A DNA stretch of 64,000 nucleotides from Strobilurus pachycystidiatus (GCA_019915135.1 JAHLMK010000004.1:1860001-1924000), one strand, 5' to 3'; positions 21,109 through 42,679 are shown, counted from the first letter of the stretch. The notes: a model not told the origin generated them from the letters alone. Numbers and translations are program-made.

Positions 21109-21313
21109 TATCTTGAAACTGCGAAAACCTTTACATACAGAGCGAATGTACAATGTGATTGAATAAATATGAGAGCTCTGCTCCGACAAAGCTGTTGGAT
21201 ATCATGAAAAGAATGGGAGGCTTCGAGCCTGAATGAAGACAAATCTGATACTAAGCAAAATACGTTGGATCGTAAAGGAAAGATCATAAAGATATTCGTC
21301 GTGGCGCTCATGT

Positions 21314-22475
21314 TTACTCGCATGTGCCGGAGTAGGCAGCATGTGTGTCCGAGGACATGGAGCCCTTGAACTCGGCAAAACTTGAACGGTCATCGTCATC
21401 GGTGAGGATTTGGTCTATGCTCACGGCCCACTTGTAGTGGCCCTCGGTCTTGGAGTCGTAGTTGAACCAAACCCAGCCGGTGGCAAGGTAGCGGATGTTG
21501 CCAGTTGCTTGCGTGGTGCAAGTGTTGACGCTCGACTGTTGAACGTAAGGTTGAAGGTAAGACAAGAAGAGGTGAAGGAATCTCACCGAAGCCGTGCAGG
21601 TTTTGCCCTCTGGGGCGTTCATCTTGATAGTCACCTTGCTAATATCATTGTAGGAGACATCGATGCTAAGTGACGGTGCATGGTCAGCGAGAGGGATGGT
21701 CATGTGGAAATGAATAGACGTACGTGCTTGAAAGCGTGTTGGTGACTTCGGTGCTGACGGTAACCGACTCTGAGACATCCACGACTTCGGGAATACCGAT
21801 CTTGACCTCGAGAGTGGACGAGACGCCGATGCTGGAAGCCTTGCTGACAGTGTACGACGTGTCGGAGTTGAAGCCTTGATCGACTTCGATGTCGACTTCG
21901 CCAGAAGTACCAACGAGTTTGCCTGAGGTGGTAGTGGTGGTTTTCTGGCAGATTGGGTCGTCTTGCAAAGATAGAGCGTGAGTTATACAAGACAAGCCTG
22001 GAAATAAGGCAGACATACCGCTGAAGCTGAGCTCGACGACCTCGTCGGTGACGCAGTATTGCGCTGGCTGGGAGAGGAAATCCTCAGGGTTCGTAACGAT
22101 CTTGCGGGAGCCAGTGCCCCAGGTGTCGTCGGCGTACTGCTTGATCGCATCCCATCCAGGGACTAGGTAAGTAACAGTAAGTTGCTGCATTGAATATGAT
22201 AACAAGGGAAGGGACTCACGCTTTTGAGCGTCATCAGCGCTGAGATCGCCACACTGGCTCGCACGCTTGCTGAGTGCACTCTCGGTCGATGCGACGGGGA
22301 AGCGTCGGTAGAGAGTCCCATCCCGCTTGTAGGCGACAAATTCGCGAGCGACTTCGTCAAGACCTATGTGCGCCACATCCCGAGGGAGGGCAGCGGTCAG
22401 GGCCTTGAAGGTGAAAGGCATTGCCAAAGTGGTGCTTGCAGAGAGAAGAGAAGCGAGGACGGTGAAGCCGAGCAT
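21314..22475 (-). CDS. Secreted protein, aerolysin/ETX-MTX2-like pore-forming family (putative)
   Basis: 312 aa in five exons: 22220-22475, 22019-22162, 21724-21961, 21587-21665, 21314-21535. A signal peptide is clear (MLGFTVLASLLSASTTLA). A propeptide-like region with a KR pair before a Cys-containing domain follows. The C-terminal two thirds are Ser/Thr/Val-rich alternating strands (for example GVSSTLEVKIGIPEVVDVSE and KVTIKMNAPEG), the amphipathic pattern of aerolysin-type beta-pore formers. Several conserved-looking cysteines and a terminal Cys suggest disulfides. Family membership rests on composition and strand pattern only, so pore formation is not shown. Fungal relatives include haemolytic lectins and defence proteins. 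No breaks in the frame were seen. Confidence 0.6.
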
Positions 22476-23539
22476 CTTCAGAGTACAAGGGATAGGAGTG
22501 GGGGAACGGAGGGGAGGAGGAGGCTTGATTTTCGTTGGTCTTTATCTCGTTATATAGCATTCGGAGAGTGTTCGAGTGTTTCATCGTGGCAGAATTCGAC
22601 GTCAGACTCTGAAGACCAGGTGGCAGGGATATTTGTAGAGGCGGTGGGAATCATGCGAGGATGTAAATCCAATGAGTTTGCAGGTGCCCTGTTTCAACCT
22701 GGGCATTCATTCAAAGGGGTGGCGCGTAGCTACAGAGGAAGATGGCACTTGAAAGCTTTATCGTGATCTGCGCGAACGGGCGTGGATACTTTCATGATGC
22801 GCTTATCCATGTTTGCAGGGTCAGAGGGAGAAAGTGGCGCGAGCCAGCGTGAGCCCCGGAGGAGTTCTAGAATTAGGAATCTTGAGAAGTAAGGTTGAAA
22901 CATGGAGTGAACTGCGATACATTGAGTGACTGGGACAAGGTTGTTATTCTATACGTGCGAGATGAGTACATGTGAGGCGAGTTCGAGCTTAAAGATTGAC
23001 ATTGATGCTGCACGAAGAGTTCACTCCGAGTCGTGAGCTTGTTGACTTGACCGCGCGATGGAAAGGTGGGATTGTGGACCATGAATGCCGTTGGAGGTGC
23101 TGGTATACCTGTTTTCCACAGCCATTGGCATCGACCATGAACCCAACTCTGGTGAATTCTCCGAGTCCTACTGTCCCTCGCGTTCTTGCTCCCTACAACC
23201 CTCTAGCGCAATTTTCCAACAGTGGATATGTCAATCGTCGACCTTGTAAAGAGACCAACAATTGCCGAGTCCTCGTACAGGTATGAGAGTGTGGACAGCG
23301 GACAGAATGTGGTTGATTCTGGGAGGAGCAGAAGAGATCCGTCAAGGACACGAGTCGGATAAGCTTGTAGCACTGGAAGAAGTGTGTGTCTCTTCCGCCG
23401 AATTGAGTGATGGAGTACAGTAGACGTCGTAGACGAAGTGCGGCTGGGAAAGAATTGCCATTTTGGGAGGTACCGACTGATTCACGAAAAGTTTGGCGCG
23501 CTTATGTCAGCTCAAGGCTTGTCGTCCGCGACCGTCAGG
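22476..23539. other. Divergent promoter region of the secreted protein and PRP8
   Basis: About 1.06 kb. A TATA-like TTATATAG at 22550-22557 lies on the side of the minus-strand gene. No other gene or repeat seen. Confidence 0.45.
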
Positions 23540-32408
<8,869 letters not shown>

Positions 32409-32695
32409 TGTGGCTTGGGATAATCAGAATGCTTTTGCTTGAGTTTGAGATCGCCGTCATTTATTGTAACATTATGTATTGTATGGTAGTGTATGTCCTT
32501 CAATGATCTTGAACTTAGTCTGTGCCGTCGTCCTTTGAATTCTTGGCGATATAAGATGGCGGCTTGAAGATGCCATTGCCAATTGATTGCCAACCTGAAG
32601 ATCAAAATAATGCGCGGTCCACGTGGCTCGCATTCACCTTGGCTGGTGACGTCCATCATCATTCTCATTTATCTGACGGCGAGCCGTTGCTCGCC
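32409..32695. other. Intergenic, short
   Basis: PRP8 3' UTR and promoter of the next plus-strand gene; nothing else seen. Confidence 0.4.
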
Positions 32696-33663
32696 ATGAC
32701 CATCCTGGAGAACAATGATCAAGACCTTATGCAACTATGGAACCTCATTCTCGAGCTCAGCGAGCAGCTAAACCAGAACCGACAGCTCTCCGTCTCCCTG
32801 CACTCTCGGGTTAATGGCGCCTCTGTGTGTGCTCTCAACAATTGACTAGTGCCGCGTTGACACCGACACAGAGCCAGGCCATTCATAACAAGACGGGATT
32901 TGTTCTCAGGAGATTCAATCTGGATAAAAGTCAAGGTGCGTGTGCTACTTTTCCAATGGAGAGGCGCGCTTTCTGACGCGGCCAAGAGGTTTACGATGAG
33001 GAGCTGCACAAGATGAATAATTCCGTCAAGGAGGAGAACACAAATCTTCAGCATGATAACAAGCATTTGAGCACCCTCATCAAGGACTACGAGCAGACTT
33101 TGGAGAATCTGATGAGTGCGTTATTGCTTTGCCCCAGGAGAATTTGCCTAATTTTTCTCCAGGCAACTTTCGCAATCGCGCTGTATGTCCTGCAATGCCG
33201 TCCATCCGTTGTATCTCACCCGATTATTCATTAGCAAGACGTGCAAGAACGCGAACTTGCCCTCGTTCGCGAATACGAGACCCGCCTCCTCGCCTTGGAA
33301 GAGCAAAACGCCGCACGCGACCTCGCCACGAGCACCGCCGTCTCCGAGGCCATCTCACGACTTTCACACATCATGCGGCAAGCCCTGCGGGCCCAGTCTG
33401 GCGAAGACCCCGACGCGGAAGAGGTCATCGCAACAGTGGACCACGCACTAGAGCGGGAGATTGAGCTGGCGCGACTTGAGAAGGAAAATGAGGAGCTGAG
33501 ACGGATGATGGGGTTGTTGCCACCACCGACGAAAGAGGACTCCCAGCAGCAGGAGGCAAGACCATTCTATGAGCCCATCCGGTTGCAGAGGACGGTCTCG
33601 CAGGTACCGGCGGCGGCGATGGGGCCATATGGGACTTTTAAAAGGACGCGACCTCCTGGATAA
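32696..33663 (+). CDS. SIKE/FGFR1OP2-family coiled-coil protein (STRIPAK subunit, SCI1-like)
   Basis: 256 aa in five exons: 32696-32824, 32872-32935, 32987-33115, 33163-33182 (20 nt), 33235-33663. Mostly heptad-rich coiled coil: LNQNRQLSVSLHSRV, then GFVLRRFNLDKSQEVYDEEL, then SVKEENTNLQHDNKHLSTLI, LENLMSNFRNRAQDVQEREL and LARLEKENEELRRMMGL. The GFVLRRFN block, the LENLMxxFR segment and a late LExENEELR helix match my memory of the SIKE/FGFR1OP2 family, which joins the striatin-interacting phosphatase and kinase complex (SCI1 in Sordaria), important for hyphal fusion and sexual development. The C-terminus is Pro/Gln-rich. It could be an unrelated coiled-coil protein; a profile search would decide. 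Confidence 0.65.
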
Positions 33664-34152
33664 TTTATCGTACGTTCCACGAGCGCAGATAGGGCGCGTG
33701 TGCTGACGAGAGTCTCAAGACTGGATCGTATTTATGGTGCGCGGCTGTACACGGTCGAATTATATCCTGCTTGCTGTGGTGTATGTTTTCGAGATGCTTT
33801 CAAGAACTTTATACTCTTTCATCTTTGGAGCCGGAATCTTTCTAATATGCTGGTGTCCACTTCGCAAGACCCTACAAACATGACAAATGGCTATGAAGAA
33901 TGGAAAAGACGTTCACCTTCAGAAACATCACCGGCGCAAGAAAACGCATCGCCCAGTCAATAATTCATACACAGGGCGCCGTCGGATAGTGGTGAGGCTT
34001 CTATACATCGCGCAAAGCTCAAACAGTATGTCGCCCAATCTCTCAATGACAATAAATGTAAGATATAGTCACTTCATACTGAGATTCAAATAACGTCCGA
34101 GTCTTCGATTACAGGTGGTAACATTCATCGAAGGTACAGTAAATGCTGTCCA
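33664..34152. other. Intergenic between convergent genes
   Basis: About 490 bp; no supported feature. Confidence 0.4.
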
Positions 34153-34683
34153 TCAAACGACAACCTCCTGGCGTAGCCGACTCGGCCTCCTCTCCCAGTT
34201 CCACGTCCTCTGTCTCTTAGTATCATTACGCTGCAGCAGAATCGTAGCTACTGCGCTCGCATAGTAGTCCTTGTCAGGCGGTGGTGGGATTTGTGGCGCA
34301 TATTCTGGTGGGTCCACGTCCATGGCCATGGCGTCATCCTCCTCCAGGGAAGACATGATTATATCGTTCACGAAGTTCTCGTACGAGTAAGGGTCATGCC
34401 TGGTGTCGGTGGTCACGACCGGCGGTGGAGGCGGTGGCGGCGTTGAGTTATATTGTGGCGCGCGGGCGGACCGCCGTCGTCGCGGATGCCGCGGCTGATC
34501 AGAGGTAGAGCACCGCCCTGGGCCGAGGAGGAATGGATTCTCGGTGATTTCTAATCGCGCAGTCGGCCACTTGGGACTTTGAGCGAAATTGACGTCGCAG
34601 TCTATGGGATGGGCATCGTCGTCTCCCTCGTGGAGCGTGTATAAGAACGCGCTGTGGTCGGGTGGCCCGGGACAGATCTGCAT
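34153..34683 (-). CDS. Small protein of unknown function, proline-rich
   Basis: 176 aa without an intron. It starts MQICPGPPDHSAFLYTLHEG. The middle has an Arg-rich patch (HPRRRRSARAP) followed by a run of seven prolines, then SYENFVNDIIMSSLEEDDAMAMDVDPPEYAPQIPPPPD, and a helical C-terminus YYASAVATILLQRNDTKRQRTW. The acidic/proline pattern suggests a disordered adaptor or nuclear protein, but I recognise no family. Its composition fits a coding sequence better than chance; an overlapping frame on the same strand (34499-35053) is probably a shadow. Confidence 0.5.
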   Translation of the reverse strand: MQICPGPPDHSAFLYTLHEGDDDAHPIDCDVNFAQSPKWPTARLEITENPFLLGPGRCSTSDQPRHPRRRRSARAPQYNSTPPPPPPPVVTTDTRHDPYSYENFVNDIIMSSLEEDDAMAMDVDPPEYAPQIPPPPDKDYYASAVATILLQRNDTKRQRTWNWERRPSRLRQEVVV

Positions 34684-36157
34684 TGCGCGGTGTGTGTGTT
34701 TGTGGAAAGTTGGAAATCAGATGGAAAGGTGGAAGGTGGTGTCGTAAAGCCGCGAGTGGCGAAAGATCGGGGACGAGAACAAGAAGGATGGTGAGGTGAG
34801 GGCCTGAGCGTTGTTTCTTATAGATGAAGCATGGACAATAAGAGAACAATAACACTCGGCTTCCTGGAATGGCTCGGACAAAGTTGAGTGAGCATTGACC
34901 ACGCAGTTTAATACGGACCGACTTCCGAAATTGGTTGTGGTGGACGGATGTGGGTCCAGTGGCCAAGGCCATGATTACGACTGACGGGCGAATTAAAATT
35001 CCACCCCACTCTACGTTCCAACATTGCCAACGACACCCAGATTGGAGGAGCACGGCTTGCAGTACGCGATCGAGGCGGTCGCGCCTCTACCCTCATAGAG
35101 GTCTCGGCCGGTCCAGCGGGAGCCTCTTGCGGAACAGATTTAGAAGAGAGTGGTGAATGTCATGAAATGAACAGTTTGTGAGCACCGAACACCATCAGCT
35201 CTGAAGTGTACGTTGATTGTGAGTCTACAGTGTGTATGGGGCGAGCTTCAAGTCCGTGAAGTATTGGATGGGAAATGCTCACACATGGTCAAAATAGAGA
35301 AAGAATGTATCAGGCCACTCATCGGTATATGAGAGGGTTCTTCAAAGTCCACAAGCCTGTCTAGCATGCTGCATTCCTCACGAGTCCTCAGGCTTGATTG
35401 TGACAACAGGAGCTGTAAGGCGGCATCAGTGATGGCGCCACTAGTAAGAAAGCCGCGACGCACAGACGAGTGGATGTAGCTGCGCCATACAAGTGGCCAC
35501 CCACATCAGGGAGCACGCCGCAAACGCGAGCGTGAGGTCATTTCGTACGACCCTGTATTGCAGACGTTCAATATGTAGCTAATCCTGAGCTAACCGTCGG
35601 GGTCCGGCTGATAGCCATGGGGCAGCAGCTGACTCATGGTTGAGGCCTTTGGGCACAGAAAGAGCAGAGGCACTCCTCAGTAGAGCGACAATAGGAGCAG
35701 GAAGAATGGATGCCATCATGTGTTCGATGATGGAGGGATGCCCGTGAGAATTGTTCCGCCTGTTTCCGCAAATGGAAACGTCGCTTTCGAGTTACTCCTA
35801 TCCTGTGTCCAAAGTTGTCAACTCAACGTCTTTCAATGTCTTGACCGCGAGTCGCGCCCAGAATGCTTCCAGGAACTCCTTCCCGTCTGGCCTCTCTTGA
35901 CAACAACGCGTGCATCTCTAACTTACTGGCCGCTACATCAACCATCAACGATCAGCGCCCGCCTATTTTTACTTTATGTGGGCACTATTTTTAATGTGGG
36001 CATCCCTTGACATGCATCTACATGCTCAGCGGGCGCCCCTAACTTTGAGGCCTGAGAAACCTGGCCCGTCTAGCTTTGCCTGTCACTGTCATCATCCATT
36101 CACCATCAAGGCCGTCAACCCCACACCTTGCGTTATACCACTCCCCGTCTTTTCTAT
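34684..36157. other. Long intergenic region, no gene supported
   Basis: About 1.5 kb. Short frames exist but none has domain content or a plausible splice extension. A CCCCAC/TATA-poor region directly upstream of 36158 should hold the promoter of the hydrolase gene. Confidence 0.4.
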
Positions 36158-37833
36158 ATGATTATGTTCACCGTCGCTCACTTTCTTTTCACTCTCCTTA
36201 CCTTGACGGTATCCTCCGCCTCAGCGAGCTCTGCACTCTACCCGCGTGTGGTCTCAAACCCCGACCCAGTTGTCGGAGGCAGCCCAACAACAGGATGGCA
36301 GCCCATCCCTGATGTTCCGGGCGCGACGATGAATGACTGGGTCCTTGACGCCTCCATTGGCGCCAAAATTGTGGGTGTTTTGTGCCAAACCCCCTTGAAG
36401 AGGAAAACTAATCCAGGCCTCAGCCTGTTCTGCAGTCTTCAGATCGCGATTCGAATACTCTGAAACGGGCAATCATTGTCCTTCCAGGCAATGTAAGACA
36501 CCATCAACGATCATTCTTCCATGTCTGACGGTTTTCCTCCCCTTCAGCCCCGGGACTGCTGGTACTGTGAGTCTTTCACATAATAGCTACAACAAGCCGC
36601 TGACTCGGAATCACCTCAGACTGGAACGTCATGAACAACGCTCTTTACCTCGCGAATGACGGTGATCCCGGTGTCAAACTCGAAGAAGTCTCGATTATGG
36701 CCCCCTGCTTTCTTGAGGAGCTGGACCGTACAGCTGGTGCTTTGAAGAGTGACCAACTGTCCTGGCGCGATATGACATGGGTCACTGGCCAATATAACTC
36801 TGGCCCTTCCTCCATCTCGAATTATAGCAGCTATACCGCCATGGATACCCTCGTCAACTACTACATGGACCAGTCCAAGTTCCCGAATCTCAACGTCGGT
36901 TGCCCAGAGCTGCTATCCAGTCGTACCATAACTAATGTCCCCTCAGGTTGTCGTCATCGCTGGACATTCAGCCGGTGCACAGATGGTCCAACGATATATC
37001 GGCATGCGTAGCCCCACCGTATACGATGAGCGGCTGCATTTCTGGGCTGGTGAGTGCCGGTCACTTCATCAAAAACCCCGTCGTTGAATCCCGTATCATT
37101 CATAGCCAATCCTGCCTCGTTCATGTGGCTCACAGAGGATCGCCCCATTGCTACACCGAGTGGTTGTGAGGACATAGACGAGTTCAAGTTTGGCCTCTCC
37201 GGTGGATTTCCAGGATATTCGACTGGCGACGTCAAACGACTTGGGCGCGATGGCCTCATCGCAAGATACCGTGCCCGTCAAACCCACTACGCCTGGGGTC
37301 TGGTTCGTTTCAAACCTTGCACCATTTTACGAAAAGACCCTCATCGTCTCATAGGAAGATGACGAATCTGGAGATACATCCTGTCAAGCACAGGTAACTA
37401 ATCGGAGCACATTTTATTGAGGCGCACTTACTCACGGTTCATTTATAGACTCAGGGCGCGTCGCACCTTGAACGTGGCAAGAATTTCGATGCCATGCTCC
37501 AAGGGATGCCGGGCGGTGTTCCCGCCAACACAACCAGGGATTACGTCGACGGTGTCGGGCACGACAATGCAGCGATGATGCAAAGCGACGCGGGGTTGGA
37601 CAAGGTAAGAGCCCCTCACATTCAACAGTGCCAGTGGTCTAATTTCATTTCAGCTGTTCAAACTGGACTACAACGTTACTGTCGCCATCAATCTTCATGC
37701 GACTGACTCCCTCTCGTCGGCCGCCCCGGGCAGTACCTCCCGTAGTTCTAGTTCTAATTCGAACTCAGCTCTTTCTGTACGGATACCGCTGGCAGGATTA
37801 GTCTTGTCCCTCTTTGTTTTATCATTCTTTTGA
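36158..37833 (+). CDS. Secreted, probably GPI-anchored alpha/beta hydrolase
   Basis: 412 aa in nine exons: 36158-36370, 36436-36492, 36548-36566 (19 nt), 36620-36894, 36947-37049, 37106-37302, 37355-37393, 37449-37604, 37654-37833. A signal peptide (MIMFTVAHFLFTLLTLTVSS) starts the protein. RAIIVLPGN begins the hydrolase fold; VVVIAGHSAGAQMVQRY carries the nucleophile elbow GHSAG, and DYVDGVGHDNAAM provides the likely catalytic histidine. The Ser/Asn-rich C-terminus ends in a hydrophobic tail (IPLAGLVLSLFVLSFF) with no charge after it, as for a GPI signal. The substrate is unknown; esterase or lipase-like activity is expected. The first intron needs the acceptor at 36435 rather than the nearer one at 36415 to keep the frame. 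Confidence 0.8.
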
Positions 37834-39658
37834 CTGGGCGTCGCTATGCTTGGATTGGTGGGAAGTATCGTACCACAATATACCTGATTTTCTTGAATAA
37901 TCGCGTCGTTGAGTGCGCGAAGCTCTTTATTCATATCACGCGAAGTTATTCGCGTTAATGACGCGAAAAGATCAGGATTGCGAGGTCCTTCGGTGCTCCA
38001 GCTATGTACCAGCATACCAACTAGTACAATTTTGGGCGTTAGTAGAGCAGACGACGTGAATCGCCAAGACAGGCGCTGAAAAGATGCAATGAAGATCTAC
38101 AGTGGTGGTGGATTCTACACAAGGGCGGTGACCCTGATATTTGAAGGTCCGCCGATCCGGCGGCATCGTGCGGACTGTTTCAGCCTCTTCCTTGTCTTTC
38201 TTCTTCTTCTTCTTGTGAATGGACTTACACCTGTAGCGCCACCCAGACCTGAACGATACGCCACTCACGACTCCCATGTGGTTCGACGCGAGACTGACGT
38301 GATAAGACACCTACGTTACTGCCGTTCTACAGCTCAGTATCTCCCCACTTTCGACGACAACGCTCTGTGACTCTTCTCAGTCTCCAGCTCGGCCTCCGGA
38401 TGACCCATACATGCCAAATGGACATGCCACTGCTCACACGCGGTCTTGACTGTGCTGTCGTGTCTAAGAATACGCCTCGGGAGGTTGGACGGGCCAAAGG
38501 CTGTCTTACACTGACTCACAGGACTTGTTCATGGCGTTATCCCGGCGTACTGCAGCAGTCTTCCGTCGACAGCAGTGCCACAGTCCACAGTGTTCCGTCG
38601 GCTCAGGCCTATGTTCGGGAACGAGAATGGTACTGGAGAACACCGGCACTGGCTTATCGTTTGACCCGTCGACCAGGAGGCGTACATAAGACTGTAACCT
38701 ATTGCCGGCCGTCTTTTGCATACAGTTGCAGTGTTGGGCTGTACATGTGGGACTGGTAGGATCATTCATTCCTCGTGAGTCGTACTGCTCCCCGATCAGT
38801 ATCATGATGAACAGATTCAACAGGTGCGGTCGGGGCTCTGCTCGGAGCTAGCGCTGAAGGATCCTTGGATCGACGACGGCGCCCCTTCCTCGCTGGTCAG
38901 GGAGTAAGTAAGCTACTGTATACATAACAGGAGGTATGCATGAAGGCTCGAGCGGGCTACTAAGAACAGAAACTGGTGCACGGACTCGGATGCTGTGGAA
39001 GTATTGTCATTGACATGCAAGCTTCTACGCCTGGGAAGGTGATTTGACAGTGATACAGTACTTTTGTGTTCTCATGATACTTACGACGCTTCTGGAGGCT
39101 GCAGCGGATGGCGCCCGCGGAAGATACTCACAACCGACCGAGCCCTAGGTTGACGTTGGCGTTGGAGGATAACGTTGGGTGGCGGCGTTTGCCCGGGCTC
39201 AGGTGGCGAGTAATTTAAGCCTTTTGCAGAGAGAAGGACGGGTATTGGAGTGATGGACTTGATGTAGAGTGACGGATGATACAAAAACAGAGCAACAGTC
39301 GCTGTGTGCCGCGGTACAGTACCCTTGATAGACTTGAGGAATTTAAACGATCGCGGTTGGAAATTGGCGTTGCATTTGGCTCCGCTGACAGTGAGGGGCG
39401 CGACCTTCCTTGGCCTTCCTTGTGCTCCTGTGCGGCCCCTGCTTTGTTCATCCCTTTCCAGCGACGACTATGGTGTTGGCGACGCTGCTGGACCGCGCCT
39501 TTGTCGACGACCTAGACAGCACAAAGGTCCGTTCTGAGCGGTAGCCCTTGATTTATGCAAGCTTACTCCGGTTTCCATACAAGTTACCTTTTCTCCTCAA
39601 ACCACCCCAGCGTTCCTCGTCGACGGCCACCTTTCTCTCCCTGCCTGACCAGCGAGAC
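37834..39658. other. Long intergenic region, no gene supported
   Basis: About 1.8 kb. Two things were considered: a Lys-rich minus-strand frame around 38160-38260 (six lysines encoded by an AAG run) and a plus-strand frame from 38533 that starts MALSRRTAAVFRRQQ like a mitochondrial presequence, with a possible last exon near 38825-38908. Neither gives a convincing spliced protein. A very short intron-containing mitochondrial protein gene remains possible. Confidence 0.35.
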
Positions 39659-42600
39659 ATGCCGCCCTCGTCGTCGTCGCGCACGCTGTCCACCGACGGC
39701 CACGACCACGGCGGCCGCAGCAGCTCCCGACCGCCCAGTGCGAAAGGCAAGGGCAAAGGAAAGGAGAGGGCATTCGCAGCGAGTTCCTCAGAGCAGATGG
39801 TGGCTGTATCTCCTCGTGGTGAGTCTCCTTTCGCCCGCTGTGCTACGCATTAACGCCTCCATTTAGCGGCAGACTCGTACCCGTATAGCTCGCTGTCGTT
39901 CAGCTCCGAACGGACGCCACCATCGCCTCCCAAGCGCTCACGCGGCAGCCTGCTCGTCGTCGCCTCGGACGCCCTCTCGTTGCGCTTCGGAAAGCGGCGC
40001 AGGACGATGCGCCAGCCGCAGCCTCCTAACATGCCGATAATACTGCCGGGCGTGATGGAGATATCCGCCCCGCGTCCCGACGTCGAGGAGGAGGAACGGC
40101 AGCAGCTGCGCGACGCCGCTGCACAGGCAATCGGCCTGACGTCGTCGCTGCTGCAGCCGGACCCGCCACCCAGGCCCGACGACGACGAGAACGATCACAA
40201 GGAGCAGCAGCACGACGGCGATCGCGACTTTGCAATGCCCACGGACCCGCCGGCAACTGTGTCGCCCCCTGTGTCACCATCGTATCTCACCACCTTTGCC
40301 GCCGCTGCGCCGATGCTCCCTCGCCGTCGGCCGGGCTCTCTCCTCTCCCACAGTCGCAGCAACTCCATCACGCCTATCCCCATCTCCGACTTCCCTTCTT
40401 CTCCCGCTGCCCTGTCACCGTTCGTACAGGCCTCGGCCACCCTACCGAAATACTACGCCCCATCCTCTCTTCGCATCTTCGCGCTTTCTAAGCAATGGAA
40501 AACCCGGTATCTCATTCTTTCGCAGCCGACCGCTCTCGTAACCGCCAAGGCCAGCCCAAATGTGTCTTATCTGCATCTCTTCAAGACTTCCGATGGAGAA
40601 GAGAGGGAACTAGAGCGGCTCGAGATCAACGAGGACAGCGTTGTCTTCGTAGCAGAAGAAGAGGTCGGAGGCAGGCGACAAGTTGTCAAAGTCGGCGGCG
40701 CCGACGTCGGTCTGCGCAAGAAGGATATAAATCACGAGGAAGGCGGCCGCACTATGTGGTTACTCCAGATCTGCGACCAGGCTGAAGCACAGACATGGAT
40801 AGCAACAATCAAGCAGTCGATATTCGGACAGCGGTATGTGTATTTATAACCTTGTGCGTATCACACTCTGAAGCGCAGCAGAGCCGTACGTGCTGGCCTA
40901 GGATCTCCAGGTAGTACCCTGTCGGGTGTCGAGCCTCGTGGTGATATCGACGTAATGCTCTCAATGAGGGCCCAGGGCATCATAAACTCTCCTTCGCCTC
41001 GAGACAAGCTCGACTTTGGTGCCTCTCGCTCTCCGTCGGCCAATCGCGAGAAGACATTTTCTTCAGCGTCATCTCTACATTCAACACGCTCACAGGCGAC
41101 GACGGCCAGGCCTGCTACCGCAGGGGCAGTTTCGACGCTCAAAGGGTTGTTCAGCGTCACCACGCGTCCTCGATCTGCGACCTCGGGGGAAGCTGATCGA
41201 GGCGATAATGAAGAGACCTTCGGATCAATGGGTGCTAATCTCCTCAACATGGGCGTCACCCAGCCGACACTGCCAGTCGTAACTGCACAGGATCTGGACA
41301 AAAAGATCATCACGGACGAGCAGCTTGCCGATGGTCCTGGGATCTACCATCCGTTCAGTGCCAACTCCCGTCACGAACGCGTGAATCGTGCGCTGTCGAT
41401 GGGAGCCGTGCCTCTACAGCCGCCTCCTCGGTCTAAGCGATGGACAGCAGACACATCAATCTATCATCATACAAACGGCGCTCAAAGCGAATCGGGCATA
41501 TCGCACGAACGCGGGAGCACTGAGCCCAATCCTCTGCTGCCTAAAGGATTCCGTACTCCAGAGCAGAAACCGCGCGCTCCTTCGATTCGAAGTGTGTCGA
41601 CTTTGGCTTCGGCTGACCGTGCCAGTACGACTAGTACCAAGCGCAGTTCGAGCGTGAAGAGATGGTCTCGACAGTTACCCCTGCCCAAGCGTCTAACGCC
41701 TCCCGAAGGCCCCCCTCCCGCTATCCCCTCTGAACCCTCCCCACCACACCCTCATCCTAGTCGCTACTCTGGTGAAAGGCCTCCTAGTCGCGATTCCTCC
41801 GTCAACTCCGTAACAAGCGGACAAAGTCGCGTGTCCACGCTGCCCTCATTCAAGAGGACTTCAGGATCATCGTACCTAAGTGTCACCTCAACAACGAGTA
41901 CGTCTCATTCTATTGCGCCCTCCCAGAGTAGCAGCGTCATCTCCCATACCCATACGCGATCGGGTTCTTCCCATCGCACCTCTATGCCTCCCCCTCAACG
42001 GCCGGCTCCAACGTCTGCACTTCCCCCTGCGCCCGTAGAGGACCAGTCAGTACGGAAGTCTGGGACGACTAGGTCCTTCAGGATGTCTCTGAAGGCACCC
42101 AAGCCTCCCCCGACGATGGCCCCTCCACCTACGCCTGATGACCGTCGCTCACGTCACAGTAGTACTGGCGCGTCTCTTCGAAGCTCTCTGGCGACCATAC
42201 CTTCCTCTCCTAATCCCTCAATGAACCCCCTGCGGCCACCCGCCGTAGTCACACCCTCCCCATCCACAACGACCACCTCCTCCCGCGCGTCCTCCCTGAA
42301 ACACCGCCTTCGCATCCTCAGCGCGCCCTCACCCATCAACGTCCAACCACCCGGCGCCATGTCTCCCCTCACACCCACGCCGCCGCTCACACCCACATCT
42401 AGCACACTAACCGGAACCGGAGAAAAAATCACCTACGACCACAGTTATCTGCAACTGTACACGCCTATCACGCCCACTGCTGCGAAATTGCACGTCCCCG
42501 ATGATGATGAGCCTGTGCTGCGCTCGCTCTCCCCGCCCCCGCGCCGGATGTCGAAGCAGCTCGTCCCCGCGGACCTGCAGCAAAAAGCTCACGAGCGTGC

Positions 42601-42679
42601 GTCTTCGCCTGAGAACGTGCCGCTCCCGCTGTCGCCGCGCGGGTCAGTTGTCTCGCTGGGTATCTTGACTATGTCCTAG
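39659..42679 (+). CDS. PH-domain protein with long disordered Ser/Pro-rich C-terminus
   Basis: 975 aa in three exons: 39659-39818, 39867-40833, 40879-42679. Residues about 255-375 form a pleckstrin homology domain: SLRIFALSKQWKTRYLILSQ, SYLHLFKTSDGEERELERLE, and the closing helix MWLLQICDQAEAQTWIATIK. The N-terminal 250 residues and the whole C-terminal 600 residues are low-complexity Ser, Pro and Thr with clustered Arg, typical of a signalling or polarity scaffold that is heavily phosphorylated. A short ordered island (QDLDKKIITDEQLADGPGIYHPF) lies after the PH domain. Expected location: inner face of the plasma membrane or cell tips, by inference. The second intron ends in CAGCAG, so two acceptors 3 nt apart are possible (one Arg more or less). 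Confidence 0.85.

Noticed and set aside
34499..35053. Minus-strand frame of 184 codons overlapping the 34153-34683 gene
   Set aside because: Out of frame with the better candidate, Arg/Pro-rich shadow composition and no recognisable motif.
38002..38310. Minus-strand frame with six lysines in a row
   Set aside because: The lysines come from a simple AAG repeat; no start context, domain or splice extension supports a gene.
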